This document shows, piece by piece, positions 50,471 through 62,900 of a stretch of 64,000 nt of DNA; position 1 is the stretch's first letter; every line of letters begins with the position of its first letter. This stretch comes from Xiphophorus maculatus (taxonomy: Eukaryota; Chordata; Actinopteri; Cyprinodontiformes; Poeciliidae). Location of the stretch: positions 26,394,501-26,458,500 of the forward strand of contig NC_036447.1 in assembly GCF_002775205.1 (NCBI RefSeq), given 5' to 3'. The translations under genes and the position numbers were made by a program. Below the pieces are notes generated by a model. That model did no database searches. It worked only from the letters and a program-made list of their open reading frames with translations, and was not told the DNA's origin.

Positions 50471-52785
50471 TATTGAGTTTGATCAAACCTATTGGGCTAA
50501 CATATTGACATGGCTCCACAAACCATCACTAACTGTGAAGACCTCAGTCTGGGCTGCGAAACAACATGGACACAGATCCATTCAATAAATTAGACATTAA
50601 AACTTAATATGATAAATATAAATGTATATCAAGAACATTACATATAGGTTAATTACACACATATGAGTGTTTGAAATCCTTTGTTTCTGTTAATTATGGC
50701 ATTTTTTTCACTTAAAGGTAATGAAAACATGACTTTAAACATTAGAATATTACATCAGACCAATTAAAAAAAACAACATTAATGCAGAAGTGCAGCCTGA
50801 AACATCCATGCCTATTTTCCTCTTTCTCATATGTGCTTCCATCACTCTGTGACCTTCAGCACTTTTGGGCAGCTTCGTTTGTCTCCAGTGTGAGGCTCTG
50901 TCCAACCGACTAAACATTGCATTAACATGTCAAATGCAAGTTTCTAACTCTTGGAATATATTTGCCAACATTTACTGCAGTCCCAAAAGTACGTTGCAAT
51001 ATGAATATTACACACTGATGACATCTTGTCCAATTCACTTCAGTCATAGTTTGCACTTTTTCAGTTTCCCCCCCCAAATCTTGAATAGATTTTGCTTCAC
51101 AGTCCTCTCAAAGCGAACTGCTGCCGCCGTTGTTTGGCCAATAAAAACTGACCACGAAATGTTCAGCAAAGACATCCGAGCCTCCGTTAGGATCGCAGAA
51201 GCTCTCACTATGTAATATTCCCCGTTTTATGTGAACCTTTTTTTAGCCACACTTTTTCCTTCCACCAAACTTTCCGCGAAGATGCTTAAATATGCACATG
51301 GTGAAAAATTTTTTCCGTAATAAAAGAAGAAAACTTTTTTCTCTCCCTTTTTTTATGTTGTTGGTGTCAGTCAACATTTTAATGGACAGTGAAACTGAAT
51401 GAGGGTTTGCCATCTTTCCTGCACCAGCCTGTAACACGTGTTTCTCTCCAGCACACAGACATGCCAGAGGAAATGAGGGTTGAGACCATGGAGTTGTGTG
51501 TAACAGCCTGTGAAAAGTTTGCTACCAATAACGAAGTGAGTGCATTCTCCTGTTCTTTCATATTCTAATGTTGACCAGAAGTTACTGTTTTGATGTTTTT
51601 GATATTGGTATTAGGCATTCAAATGACACAAACCCAATACTTATACAGTTACACTTATTGAAACATCATGAGTTGATGGAGTACAATATTTAAATATTTA
51701 TGGACAAGTGGGCCTGTCACAATAGCAGATTTTTCTGGATGCCAAATTGTCCCAGACGTTATTGCAATAAACGATAACATTGTCATTTTGAGACCATTGC
51801 CAATGATGATGGCATATTAATGCAAGAACACATTCTCAAAGATCAGTAAACTTTAAATTCTAATGAACATTTAACACTGGAGCTGGAAGACATTTTAAAT
51901 ATCCAAAAATAAATAAGCAAAACGACAAATAAAATGACTTATTAAAAGTCTCTGTGGACAAACTTATTCTTCAAAAAAAATGAGTTAATTGAGACAAAAG
52001 CACCAGAATTCAGTTTTTGATAGAAAGGGGGAAGAGAGAAAAGCAATAACTAATGCAAATGACTTAGTTCATCTTAATTTCTCATGCAATTAACTGATCC
52101 TTTGCTTAAAGCAACGGGCCTACATATAAAGCACATAATTTGTTTTTTTTTTTTTTTAACAAAACAATATTCAAAGCGGATCTGTAAAAAGGCAGAAAAT
52201 TCAACTTCAAAGGAAGTGAGATTTTCCCCCCAAAAAAACTAGATTCAGAACGGCGGCGACGGAAAGACGCATTTCAATTAAAGGTGTCAGTTTATGGAAC
52301 AATCTCAATATTTTTCTGCACTTAAAAGAAATTCGAAAAGCACTATGAGGAAGCCATCATGACGTTGAGTAAGCTGCTTCGTTGTGTATTGTTTTTTGTG
52401 CGTTTGAACCATTTCTGTTATCTTCTGAGCCACATAGCTCATTTTATTTTATGTGAAAAGGGAGAACATATACTAAAGTTTATGCTTCTTTCTGCTCCTT
52501 TTAATTCATGCTTTATTTTTTTTGTTATATAAACTACTCATATTTATTGTTGAGTGAATGAAATAAAGAAAAACAAAACTGTAACAAAAAAAAAGAAGTA
52601 TTTTTTTTTTTCCCTTCTAGAGTGCGGCTAAGATGATAAAGGAGTCCATGGATAAGAAGTTTGGCAGCTCGTGGCACGTGGTGATTGGCGAGGGCTTCGG
52701 CTTCGAGGTCACACATGAAGTGAAGAACCTGCTCTACATGTTTTTCGGTGGGAGCCTGGCTGTCTGCGTGTGGAAGTGCTCTTAG
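50135..52785 (+). CDS. dnal4: Dynein axonemal light chain 4
   Basis: Exons: 50135-50206, 51452-51535, 52621-52785; 106 residues, phase 0 junctions. Residues line up with human DNAL4 (105 residues): DYKRLHSFPLIR, DMPEEMRVETMELCVTACEKF, SAAKMIKESMDKKFGSSWHV and GEGFGFEVTHEVKNLLYMFF, ending LAVCVWKCS. It is an LC8/DYNLL-like fold protein of outer dynein arms, also linked to dynein-associated transport. The start is the first ATG after the acceptor. The downstream 3' UTR has AATAAA at 52943 and 53648. Confidence 0.97.
50207..51451 (+). other. dnal4 intron 1
   Basis: Contains a (TA)n tract at 50396-50466; otherwise AT-rich with no recognised element. Confidence 0.65.
50396..50466. repeat. (TA)n microsatellite in dnal4 intron 1
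   Basis: Seventy-one bases of pure TA. Confidence 0.97.
51711..52100. repeat. Dispersed repeat, copy B (related to 3301-4000)
   Basis: GCCTGTCACAATAGCAGATT and ATTGCAATAAACGATAACAT parallel 3303-3385; AATATCCAAAAATAAATAAG and GTCTCTGTGGACAAAC parallel 3855-3925. In dnal4 intron 2. Confidence 0.6.
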
Positions 52786-53660
52786 CGGCCCTCTCCCCTG
52801 CGTGCCCTTTCGCCCCGCCGACGCGCTCACCGCGCTGGGAATCGACGGCGGCGGCCCGGACGCCGGCTCCGTTTCACCCGCGGCAGATCAGTTCGTCCGA
52901 GCTACCAGCCGCTGTGGCAGAGAAAGGAAGTGCTTGTTCGTAAATAAAATACCGATCGATGGGAATTCGCCTTCCAGGCTTTGACTGCCACTTTGGTCTG
53001 ATACAGATAAAAAAAAAAAAAAAGCTTCCTCCCTTTTTTGCCACTGTTCATTTTTTATTCTTTTTACCCTTCGTTTAAGCCATCTTCTGTTCTTGAACGT
53101 CACGTTGAATGCTTGCGAGCCTGCATGTTCGAGCAAATAAAAAAAGAAAAGAAAATACAGTCAGGGTCTCCAAAGTCCTTTATCCTTCTTTTTTCTTCAG
53201 AGGAGTGCAAGTGTGTGAATGACTGATTTCCACGACGGTGTGTGCTGGACACACATTCTTTCCGCCCCTGACAAACCTTATATCGCCATCTTCCTCATTA
53301 GCTTCGTGCACGTTTTTTCCGTCCACGTCGTCCAAAACGTTCCACACGTGTCTTTCTCTCTACAACGGCACTACTTTCAATAAATTTTGTAAGATTTTTT
53401 TATGTGTACATATTGTAATGCAACTTGAGAGGCATCGTTTTAAAGACTGGTGTTGTTTTTCTTACGACTAAGGGCTCAGAGTGTCCTGAGCCAAACAAAC
53501 ACTAAACCTGTTTCACTTTTCCTCCTTGCTGAGGTGTGTGTGTGGGTGTGTGTGTGTGTGTGTGTGAAAAGCCAGATTGTGATTGTCTTATGTTGATGCC
53601 AGTTATGATGATTGAATGCAATGGAAACTTATTTGTGAACCTTGTACAATAAACTGAAAC
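52786..53660 (+). other. dnal4: dnal4 3' UTR
   Basis: AATAAA signals at 52943-52948, about 53138, about 53378 and 53648-53653 allow several lengths. The last is the most distal and is followed by a T-rich stretch. A (GT)n tract lies at 53533-53566. Confidence 0.55.
53533..53566. repeat. (GT)n microsatellite
   Basis: Short GT tract with one GGG interruption near its start. Confidence 0.9.
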
Positions 53661-53728
53661 TTAGAGAAATTAGAAGTCAGAGTATTTTTTTCCTTGCAGT
53701 GTTTATTTTAAGGGTATAATTGTATGAT

Positions 53729-54420
53729 TTCTGGTGCACCGATCTGACCTGACGATTCCAATCTTGGCTGATACAGATTCTTTTTTTTTTTGCGCGTCTG
53801 AAAAATTTCTAAATACAACGTCAGCAACTTGTAAATCAGCTACTTTAGCAAGTAGCTGATTTACAGACTTTTCAAAATAGATACGTTTGGTTTTACTTGT
53901 AAATATTGACTAATCTCCCAAAATAAGGAAATCGAGGTCAATTTATCAACGCACTATTCGCGATAAATAAACATAATTTGGGGTTACGTCAGTGAGAAAA
54001 AATAACTTTGATACATGGAAAAGAATATGTTGCTTGAGTGTGTCCTCCTTGGTGGCTAATTTCACCGTTTTAAATAGGATTACACGATATATCGGTGTTG
54101 GTACGGTAAATAAAACCAGGTTGATATTAACAACCGATCTTCATTTCCATCTTGTTGCTATTTGTTTCTGGAGGGGTGATGGTGGTTTGGTCATTTGACA
54201 GTAACCGCAGTGCAGCGCAGGATTGTGGGAAGTTTGAATGAGTTAGAATAGCAGTGGTAAAGTCAACAGTCAGTGTTTTTTTGTTGTTGTTGCTTTTTTC
54301 CCTCCTCCCAAGGTGTGGTAAGGCGGGTTTAAAAGAAATGCATAAAAATATCAACCAAAACTGCGATACAAAATATCGGCTATTGATATCGGCCCAAATT
54401 CTCACATCGGTGCGTTCCTA
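53729..54420. mobile_element. TGCACCGAT-ended element, 692 bp
   Basis: Left end TGGTGCACCGATCTGACC and right end CTCACATCGGTGCGTTCCTA are inverted, and the left end matches the start of the 5169-5844 element. The interior has AAATATCGGCTATTGATATC and the hairpin at 53831-53864. No target duplication survives. Confidence 0.6.
53831..53864. repeat. Perfect 15-bp hairpin
   Basis: GTAAATCAGCTACTT and its exact complement are separated by 4 nt (TAGC). It lies inside the 53729-54420 element. Confidence 0.85.
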
Positions 54421-54749
54421 GTTTTAAAGCATTTCCTCCTCTGGTTTTAAAGTGCTTTGTGTGAAATTCGCCACTAAACTTCTTCGCATTTTGTTTGGCT
54501 GTGGCCACAACCTTCAATGTATTCTATTAGCATTTTCCCCTGTAATTATAAATTAGTAGAAAAAGGGCAGGAATTTTTAGTGTAACCTTCAGATATTACC
54601 CAAGTATTGCATAGAATCCGCCTGAGTGTCATTCAGAATCAGTTTAGGTAATTCTGTTCTGTGAAGCAGCCATGTTAACTCTGGAGGAGCTGCACAGAAA
54701 GCCCTAGAGGAGTGGGCGGAGCGTACAGCAGGTCAACAAACCGCCAACA

Positions 54750-54840
54750 GAAAGCAGTCACAGAGTAGAGTGGTCAAGTTAAAGTCCAGACCGTAATCCA
54801 AATGAGGATTTGGGGAATGACCGGTTCACAAATGCTTTTG
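54750..54840 (+). mobile_element. Tc1-like transposase fragment
   Basis: GAGTGGTCAAGTTAAAGTCC then AGACCGTAATCCAAATGAGG is a diverged copy of the Tc1 region encoding EWPSQSPDLNPIE. Only about 90 bp survive and the frame is broken. Confidence 0.45.
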
Positions 54841-57800
54841 ATTTACTCTGACAAAAGTATTCAAGTTGAAATGTCACGTTTGGGGGGAAAAAAGCATGCG
54901 CTTCAAAAATCGAACCATACCAGTTTGTGAAACGGCTTTTTTCCAAGAGAAGCAAACACAAAGGACTATTTAATAAATTCATTATAAATGTTTACAGTAT
55001 AAGCAGGAAAACTGTGTGAAAGAAGTGCCAGTGAATGAGGCAAGATGACTTTTTAACTCGTTTCGAGAAGCTGCTGAATTTCAGAACATATAGTTTCAGT
55101 TCAGCTTCTAACGTCCTCGTAGAGACAGAGGGGAAAAAAAGCATCAACACCTGCGGTTTAGATTAGGACGGCTTGAGTTCAACAAATCTGTGTTCCTTTA
55201 TTCCTGCTTGTGAAAATGAATGTGCATTCCTACACAAAATCAACCCACCGGCAGCACAATCGCAAAAATGGCATTCCTTAACCCCCGGCAAACCATCAAT
55301 GATGAAATGTGATTTTATTTGAGTGTTATTTTTGTCCCCCTTCTTCTCAAAGGCAGGAGGGTTTTGTGACCCAGCCGTAAAGCTACCGAGGCCACCGAGA
55401 TATGTCTGTTGACATATCAACAGAATTTGCCAACTTCTGTGTCATCACCATAAACTCAGGTCAGGTCAGGTCAGGTCAGGCTGCACTCTGCGCTCACGGT
55501 CTCTTACCCTTTTTTCTGCAAGTCTCATTAAATGTGATCACAAATATCCTGAATACGTTGGGGTGGATTCATTGCCACCTCTGAGGCCAATAACATGTCA
55601 TATTATCCGGATTTCTTCTTCTCTACTTAATTTAGAGCATTTAAAAGTCCTTGTTGTTCCTCTGTTTCTACCAGCTTTGTACATTTAGAGACTGAGCATT
55701 TTGCAGTTTTTGTTTTCTTTGTTGTTGCAAAATGGCTCCGATTCAGTCAGACTGAATGACAGGTGACTTTAAACATTAGTTCTCATGTTTATACAATCAG
55801 ATCCAGGTCTGACTTTGAATAGGCCATTCTACCGCATGAATATGCTGCGGTCTAAATAAGTCTGTTGCATCTCCGTCTGTTTTCTTGTAGGTAATTGTCT
55901 ACTGGAAGGCGAACCTTTACTTCAATCTCAGCTGTTTTGAAGCTTTAAACTTCAAGCTTTTTTTTGTTTTTTATTTTTCTCCTCAAACTTTTAATAGAAT
56001 ATTAATAGGATAACAGAAATATAGTTGATCCACTGGCTTTTTTGCAATGTTTTGGATCGGCTAAACCAGTCGGTGCAGCTTATTAAAATCAATCAAAAAC
56101 AGATCCTTACTTCTCCATAAAATGCATGTCTATGACTTACAGTGTTACCGTAAATGGAGGACAAACATGTTATCAGTCTTGGTGATATTTGAAGAATACC
56201 GTCTCCTGCTGTAGCTTTCTGTGCAGTGGGATTGATATCTGATCTGTACATGCTGATGGAAGTAGTTAAAATGGAAATCATAAGCTTCTTGTCCATTTGA
56301 CCTGCAAAAGGCGCCTGTAGCGCTGGAAGAGCCAACGACCACAGCTGACACCCACACAAGGCACGAAGCATCGGAACTGGTCAACAGTTTGTTCTTGTGA
56401 TTTACTCGCTCCACAAAGTTTATTGCGAATTTATTTGCATTGATAAAACTTTGTGGGGGGGAAAAAAAAAAGATTTTAATGATGAATGAAAGCACTTAGA
56501 ATACCTGGCTAGTTGTGAACAAATAAAGTTTGCTCTGTAGTAGTGATAAAACAATGAGTGTCAGAAAGAGCAGGCGCTTCTTAAAGAGACGGACGGCAAT
56601 TTCGAGACGTCAAATTTCTTTTAACTTATGTTTTATATGTGCAGCTTTTTTATAACAACTGAAGGCAACACAGTTTCTTGATTGTGATAAAACAGCTGTG
56701 TGTCTGGAAAATACATAATGCAGACCTTTTAACAAAGACAAATATTTTTCACAACACTGTTCAGCCACATGGCGTCAACTAAACCGACTCATAATAAGAT
56801 CTATGTAAAAAAAACATTACAAAGCATATTGGATCCCACTGACATGACAAGATGACTAACAAGAAAATATTATCAGTAATAATTAAAGTTATTAGATCCA
56901 CTCAATCCAGCAAACAGCTCTAATGAGCATTAAATGTCAGAGAAAGGTCCCTGTGAATGTTGATCAGATTCACGGTTTACAGGCAGCACCCTTATATTTA
57001 ACATGCAGGGTGAATATCCAAGACTGGTAAGCTGTACGGTTTGGTACAGCTCTGCTAAAAACAAGTTTGCTCACCAGATTTTGGATGTTGACAAACAGCC
57101 CCAGTTTTCCAATCGCTGACCCAATTCTGCATGCAAACACCCGAGCGTAGTGACTGAGCGCGTTTTGACAGGGATACCGTGGGATTGATGGGATTGATGC
57201 CAGCATAATACACTGATAGCTTTCACCTGGATTTACCTAGTTGACCTATTTCATGGGGAGAGGCCATTACATTCTGCAATTACTGTAACAGCGCCGAGAC
57301 TAATCCGGCGAACAGTGTGTCGGTGAACATGCCTCTGTCACAGGCGCCGGCCTCGTCCATTATTAACCTCGGAGACTTTTTACGTAAAGCCCCACCTCTT
57401 CCTTGTGTCTCCTCCACGCCGTTAAATATTTATGCAGACAGCCACAAAGTCACACAAAACACTCTAGTTTGTTTGGTCTGAAAATCCCTCCCCAGTGTGA
57501 GTGTGGAGAACGGCAAATCTTTCTGAAAGAGGCTCTTTGGGGCTTTCATTGAAGTAATAGTCACGATTCTGTGTAGGGGAAATGCTGAAAGACGTCCACA
57601 CTCCTCTGCATGTGCATGGTTCTATTTCTGCTGCTTCACTTCCTCTTTGCTGTTTTTTCCCCACCAAGTGCTGTTTCACGAAAGTAAATTTACTAGCATA
57701 TTTAGTCTGATTGGACTAAAATATGCTAAGCAAGCTTTTGTCTCAGATAAACAGTTAGTCCTCTACTCGTTGATAGTTTTGCTTCGGTGTCCTTATTCAA

Positions 57801-58007
57801 AGCATGCCTTTGAGCAAGAAAAGGTTAGTGTTGTATCTTAGCAACCGCCTGACCACCTGTGATGACAAGTGGAGGTGTGGAGCTTTCAAGAGTGTGTGTG
57901 CAAGTGTGTTATTGCAGCACAAAGGGGGAATGAAAGAAGATGAATTTCAAGAAGGTTATTTCAAAATTAAAAGATATACGGACTATAAGTCATTGAAAGT
58001 GACTTAT
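54841..58007. other. Intergenic DNA without a recognised gene
   Basis: Includes a short AGGTC pentamer repeat at 55457-55480. The blocks 56860-57480 look single-copy, but no exon chain or protein family is visible. Confidence 0.55.
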
Positions 58008-58080
58008 GGTTCCTGTAGCCTAGTGGTTAAGCCTCACGGACCTCCCCACAGAGACCCAGGTTCGCTTCCCACTGGCTGCA
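58008..58080 (+). repeat. tRNA-like SINE head or tRNA pseudogene
   Basis: A-box-like TAGCCTAGTGG at 58017-58027 and B-box-like GGTTCGCTTCC at 58059-58069, 31 bp apart as in tRNA promoters. The acceptor stem does not close, so it is not a functional tRNA. Confidence 0.5.
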
Positions 58081-58126
58081 GGCACTGTTATGTTTAAGTG
58101 TGTAGCCATGCTCCGAGATGGCAAGA

Positions 58127-58348
58127 ACTTCAGTTACCATGGCTCCAGTAGTCCAGTGGCCAAATTCCAGAGACAGACAGAGAACCGAGCACATGATGCT
58201 TACTGAGATCATCAATGGGTAATCAGAGACATTTGGGAGGATTCATAAATCCTCCTAAATGGCAGTCACTTCAGTTACCATGGCTCCAGTAGTCCAGTGG
58301 CCAAATTCCAGAGACAGACAGAGAACCAAGCACATGATGCTTACTGAG
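58127..58348. repeat. Two 81-bp direct repeats, 60-bp spacer
   Basis: 58127-58207 and 58268-58348 (ACTTCAGTTACCATGGCTCC...ATGATGCTTACTGAG) differ at a single base seen (G/A in the AGAACCGAGC part). Each carries TAGTCCAGTGG, close to the A-box at 58017; a further TAGTCTAGTGG lies at about 58359. Confidence 0.8.
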
Positions 58349-60136
58349 CCCCAATAGTCTAGTGGCTTCTTAGGAAACTAAAAATGTGTCTGCTGCACCT
58401 ACAGTCCCTGTGATATCAAATTATGCTGGGCGACATGATTTCATTCTTGAGTTCAACGACTTGGGAACGGAAAAACGATGGGGAGCCATTGGAGAGGACA
58501 GGGAAATTTGGAGGGTTCGGCTCTAAATTTTGCCATCAGGAGGCAAAAAATGGCCAACTTTGAAAAATCCTGCACCCTTAAATCCTCTGAGATTTCTGAA
58601 AACACAGAGGCAGCTCTAATCCTGAGGAAGGGATGAATCTTTCATCTGGATACCACCACTGGGATTCTTTTTTTAAACCAAGAAATACAAAACACAATCC
58701 ATTATTAATGTGCATGTCTCTTTCTCTGTGAGGGTGCATGAGGCAAATCCTATTTTTAATCTGAGTAGCTGTACCTGTGGAAATGTTTGGCTACAATGCC
58801 TACTGAGAAAAAAATGGGGCACCGAAAGCTTTGGGGAAATTGCATTAAAAAAAGAACAAGAATAGGCAGATGGAAGGAATAAAAGATGAATAATTTCTAT
58901 GGATCAAACTTAGCATAGCTTGTTTATAATACATCAGTGGCATGCAGAGACAGAGAGTACAGCAGACAAAATCTAGTTAGCAATACGTAGACTCCAGAGA
59001 GACTCGTGGGTTATTTCATGTAAGATTGATAAAATACTGGAAAGAAAGACATGGAGTTGGCAGCTTTGACTCTGTCTGAATCTTATAATTGATATCCCCC
59101 CTTCATGTCTGTGATAACATTTTTCTCTAAACATATCAAATTGAAAAAAGTTAAAAAGAGAACAATCTATTGCACTTGAAATGTGTGCTTTGGGCTTTGG
59201 GCTGTGATGAAACATGGTGTGCTTTTAACATTTTGCTGCTGCTTTAACCTTGAAAATTATGTAAAACACAAATCATTCAATAATTCACTGAAACACAAAC
59301 AAACAAATAAAACAAATCTTACTTCACCAGCAATCATATGAATAACACAAGTCATAGTCCCACTGTTAGAACAAGAAATTAACAAAAAGCTTACGCCTCT
59401 AGTGAATGTTTGATCACTGTCATCAAATTATTTTAAGAATCATGTATAAGTATGAGGGACTTAAAACAAAGCAAAACAGCCAAACAACTTTGGTGTCAGA
59501 AGGCGGCCATTCTTCTTGCCATACAACGGGTCTTAGGTTCAGATGTCAACCCAGGCCTTGATACTGCATGTTCTCTTCTTACAGTCAATAAAATACCTGT
59601 TTTGACTACTGTCAGAACCACATAGGCTGTATGATGGTTTGAGCTACGTCTCAAAATATACCTCAAACCATTATACAATCAATATGGCATGTGCATACTG
59701 CTATTGCCTGTTGATGCATATTCAACACATACCAAAGATCTCCAAGGATCGCAATGGAAGCCACCATCTACTGGTTGGATTTACATCAAATGATGTGTGA
59801 TTTTGTTAAATTATGTATACTACATTTACATGACTGATCAGTATTTAATAATTATTTGACAGCAAAATCATTTAAAAAATTGAAATAACTTTAGGCAGTA
59901 ATTGGTTACCATCAAATAAAGTGTTTTAAGGTTATGACACTGCATGATTGGTTGTTTCTCCATACGTGTCTCTTGAATGCTTCCAAATTGAGATTAAAAT
60001 CTTAATTTAATTATTGTTTTCAGTGGCTGCAGTGGTCTGAGTTTGTCATGTTTGGGTTTCAGGTTTTGTTTTATATCTGGGTTACCTTGTGCTTTCTTTT
60101 GTGTTTCTTTTTTAGTGCTACTCTTGGCAGTCAATA
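58349..60136. other. Intergenic DNA, nothing recognised
   Basis: No gene, defined repeat or motif that I can support. Confidence 0.6.
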
Positions 60137-60177
60137 TAATTGTTTCTTGACTTTTTTCCTGTCAAGAAACAATTATC
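60137..60177. repeat. Perfect 16-bp hairpin
   Basis: ATAATTGTTTCTTGAC and its exact complement are separated by 9 nt (TTTTTTCCT). Confidence 0.85.
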
Positions 60178-61254
60178 TCTGTACATTTTCTCTTATCTTT
60201 AGCATCTCATATTTCCCACCAATTCTGTGTTCCTAATCGCCTCACGTTTATCTTCCCTGTCATCATCTCTTCAGAGACACTCCTGTGGTTCTACTGTTGT
60301 TCTCCTGGTCCGTCCGGTTATTTGAATTTGTGAAATGAAGTCTGGCTACTTGTTGGTTTGTCACTGACTTCCTGTCCCTTTATTTCACCAGAACTAAGCT
60401 TATGTGTTTGGTCCTGCTTGCTGGTGTGGTAGCAACTGGGTTGCTAACTCTTTAGCCTCTTAACAGTTTGGTGTCAAACCCACAAAGTTTGGCCCTGTCT
60501 CCGAACTGCTGCTAACTATTCAGAAATCATAGTTGAGACAGTTTTGTTTCGCACACATGTGAGCCTTAACAAATCAACCAAAGGAGGCGTTGAGTCAAAC
60601 TTAGAAGGGTTGATGTTAAACAAGATGCATACATACCCTGTATTCCTGAAGCATCAGCCCACAAAGACCCTCAGCTTGGGAGTTTTCTCCAGATCCACCA
60701 AACACATCAAGACCGGACGAAGCAACTCTCATAGCCACCTCGGTGACTCCATCTGGATAAACAAATCTGGATCGTTCTTGTTCAGAACCTCCTCCCAAAA
60801 CCCTAGAGAAAACTTTCTTACAGAGAATGAAGGTTTATATCATTGATAGTTGAACTTTCTGTCCCTTTCTTCTAAAGATTAGGGCCATCAGTGCCCTTTG
60901 TCACTTCAGCATTAAGCAACATATCTCCTCCATTTTAGTCACCTTAAATAGATGGGGATTTTTATTTACTTCAGCTTCCTCTGCCTTCTAGGAATGGACT
61001 CAACTTTCCCTACATTGTCAGACAATTCTCCTTCACAAACAACTTGTCCGCTGGATTCAGGACACTGTTAAAATGCTTCTCTCACTTTCAACAATGATGA
61101 TGGCGACAGCCATTCCTGTTTTCCAGAACTTTCTTGAGGCCAATTGAAAGCCTCGTCAAATTCCTCCCTCTCCCAAGACTTTCCTTCTCCCAGCCCAGAA
61201 GCTGCCGTCCTTCTGGCCACCCAATACATGCTAACGTTTTCATGGGTAACACTG

Positions 61255-62035
61255 AATGGAAGCATTGAACAGATGAATGAGTGGATGTGCCGTAAGGTTC
61301 TCCAGCTGAACAGAAACAAAATGTAACTTTTTATCTTTTGACCCAAAGAGAAACGATCTAGAGTCAGCATATACAGCTTTGTGTTATTACAGATCAGGCC
61401 TGAAATCTAAGCATAGTGATGGACTCTGACCTGAACCTTCAGAGTCACATAAAGACAGTTACAGTCGGCCTTCTATCACCTGAAGAACATTTCTTGGATT
61501 AAAGGTCTAATGTCGCAGCAAGATCTAGAGAAACGTATTCAGGTGTTTCTCTTTAGTTGCATTGATTACTGCAACAGTGATTTCACGGATCTGTCTAGAA
61601 GAAAAGTCAATCAGACAGCTGCAGCTGATTCAAAACGCTGCTGCTGGTGTTCTCACTAAAGCTAGGAAAGTAGAGCAGATCACCTCAGTTCTAAAGTCCT
61701 TAAACTGGCTCAGTGAATAGACATTTTATTATTTTTTTTACCCCACTAAGCAAGAACAAACTTCCAGAAAACTGCAAAACAGACAAAGCACTGAATCCCT
61801 TTAAATTAAAAGCTAAAATTCCACCTGTTTCGTGTTGATTAATGACAACGGGAACATTGATCAAAATTTGATGTGCATTTGCTTGATAATTTTGATGATG
61901 GCGTTTGACTAAATGTAATGTTTGTTGCTTGTTTCATAACTGGTTACTGTATTGTGTTTTTATGGCGTAAAGCACTTTGAACTGCTTTTTTTGTTGTTTG
62001 CTGAAATGTGCAATACAAGTAAACTCCACTTGATT
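61255..62035 (+). mobile_element. Degraded L2-type LINE 3' fragment
   Basis: Plus-strand broken frames read WMCRKVLQLNRNKM at 61285-61324, SDLNLQSHIKTV near 61430, a FKTLLLVFSLKLGK-like run, NKLPENCKTDKALNPF near 61770, and the typical tail AAAGCACTTTGAACTGC then AATGTGCAATACAAGTAAAC. These are the C-terminal and 3' UTR features of L2-type fish LINEs. Many stops, inactive. Confidence 0.7.
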
Positions 62036-62689
62036 TAACACCTAAGGCATCTTCACTTTATCAACGGGCATCACTGCTGGTGGCCACCCACAGGCATCTC
62101 CTTTGCTGCCATGGCAATGACCTTCAGGTCACATGTTCTAAACATGACCACGTCCTATGGTACTACAGACAAAAGAGTTTTTAATATCTACTTTTTATTG
62201 GCAAACTCTAGAAGTGCCTGTGTAAACTGCAATGCTCATATTTGCTTATCCTACACAGAAACCCAGCGCTGGTGGAAACTCTTAAGCCCATAGATTTCTC
62301 TTCTTGATATTGACTTGTTTTTTTGCAAACACTGAAATAATTACCAACCGAGTTCTGGCTGTTTTCACAGGCCTTCGAGGTGAGGAGGTGTTTGCGAGTC
62401 CTTCAATGTTGTTGGTTTTATGTTGTTTTTTTTAAAAAATGGAATATTTATTCAAATCTCCTGTGGTCTGCATGTTAGTTTGCATTCAAAACATGTTGTT
62501 ACCCAGCATCATTTATGATGTTTCCTTACAAATGTCGGTGAATAGTGAATGAATGTGACCAACTGTGAGGAAAAAAAAAAGTCTAGAGCTTTGAGCTGAT
62601 GTTAAATGACTCACACGCTGTGATTTCTCATCAATATATTCTCAAGAGTGTCACATGGCTACGACACGCAGCACGTGGAGCGGGCTGAG

Positions 62690-62720
62690 CGAGCACGCGC
62701 GCAGTTATAAAACATGCAGC

Positions 62721-62757
<37 letters not shown>

Positions 62758-62900
62758 GCATGCACGCCCCAAAGAGTCCGACTTCACAGGAGCGCCGTAT
62801 CTTTAGGGATCCTCTATGAGGCCTGGCGAGCCTGATGAAGTCTCAGCGCAGAACATGAAACCTCTGTCTCCCAGCTCTTCTGGTTGACAGCTGCTTTGCT
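62690..62900 (+). promoter_or_regulatory. Possible promoter and first exon of an unseen gene
   Basis: A TATA-like TTATAAAA (62705-62712) and a GC-richer segment follow a repeat-free stretch. A short frame (MRPGEPDEVSAQ...) starts at about 62817, but no splice-linked exon follows in the window. Weak. Confidence 0.25.
62722..62755. repeat. (AC)n microsatellite
   Basis: Thirty-four bases of AC followed by GCGCATGCACGC. Confidence 0.9.

Noticed and set aside
58008-58080. Functional tRNA gene
   Set aside because: A- and B-box-like words are present but the acceptor stem does not pair.
58127-58348. CRISPR-like direct repeats
   Set aside because: Only two long repeats of 81 bp in a vertebrate genome; not an array.
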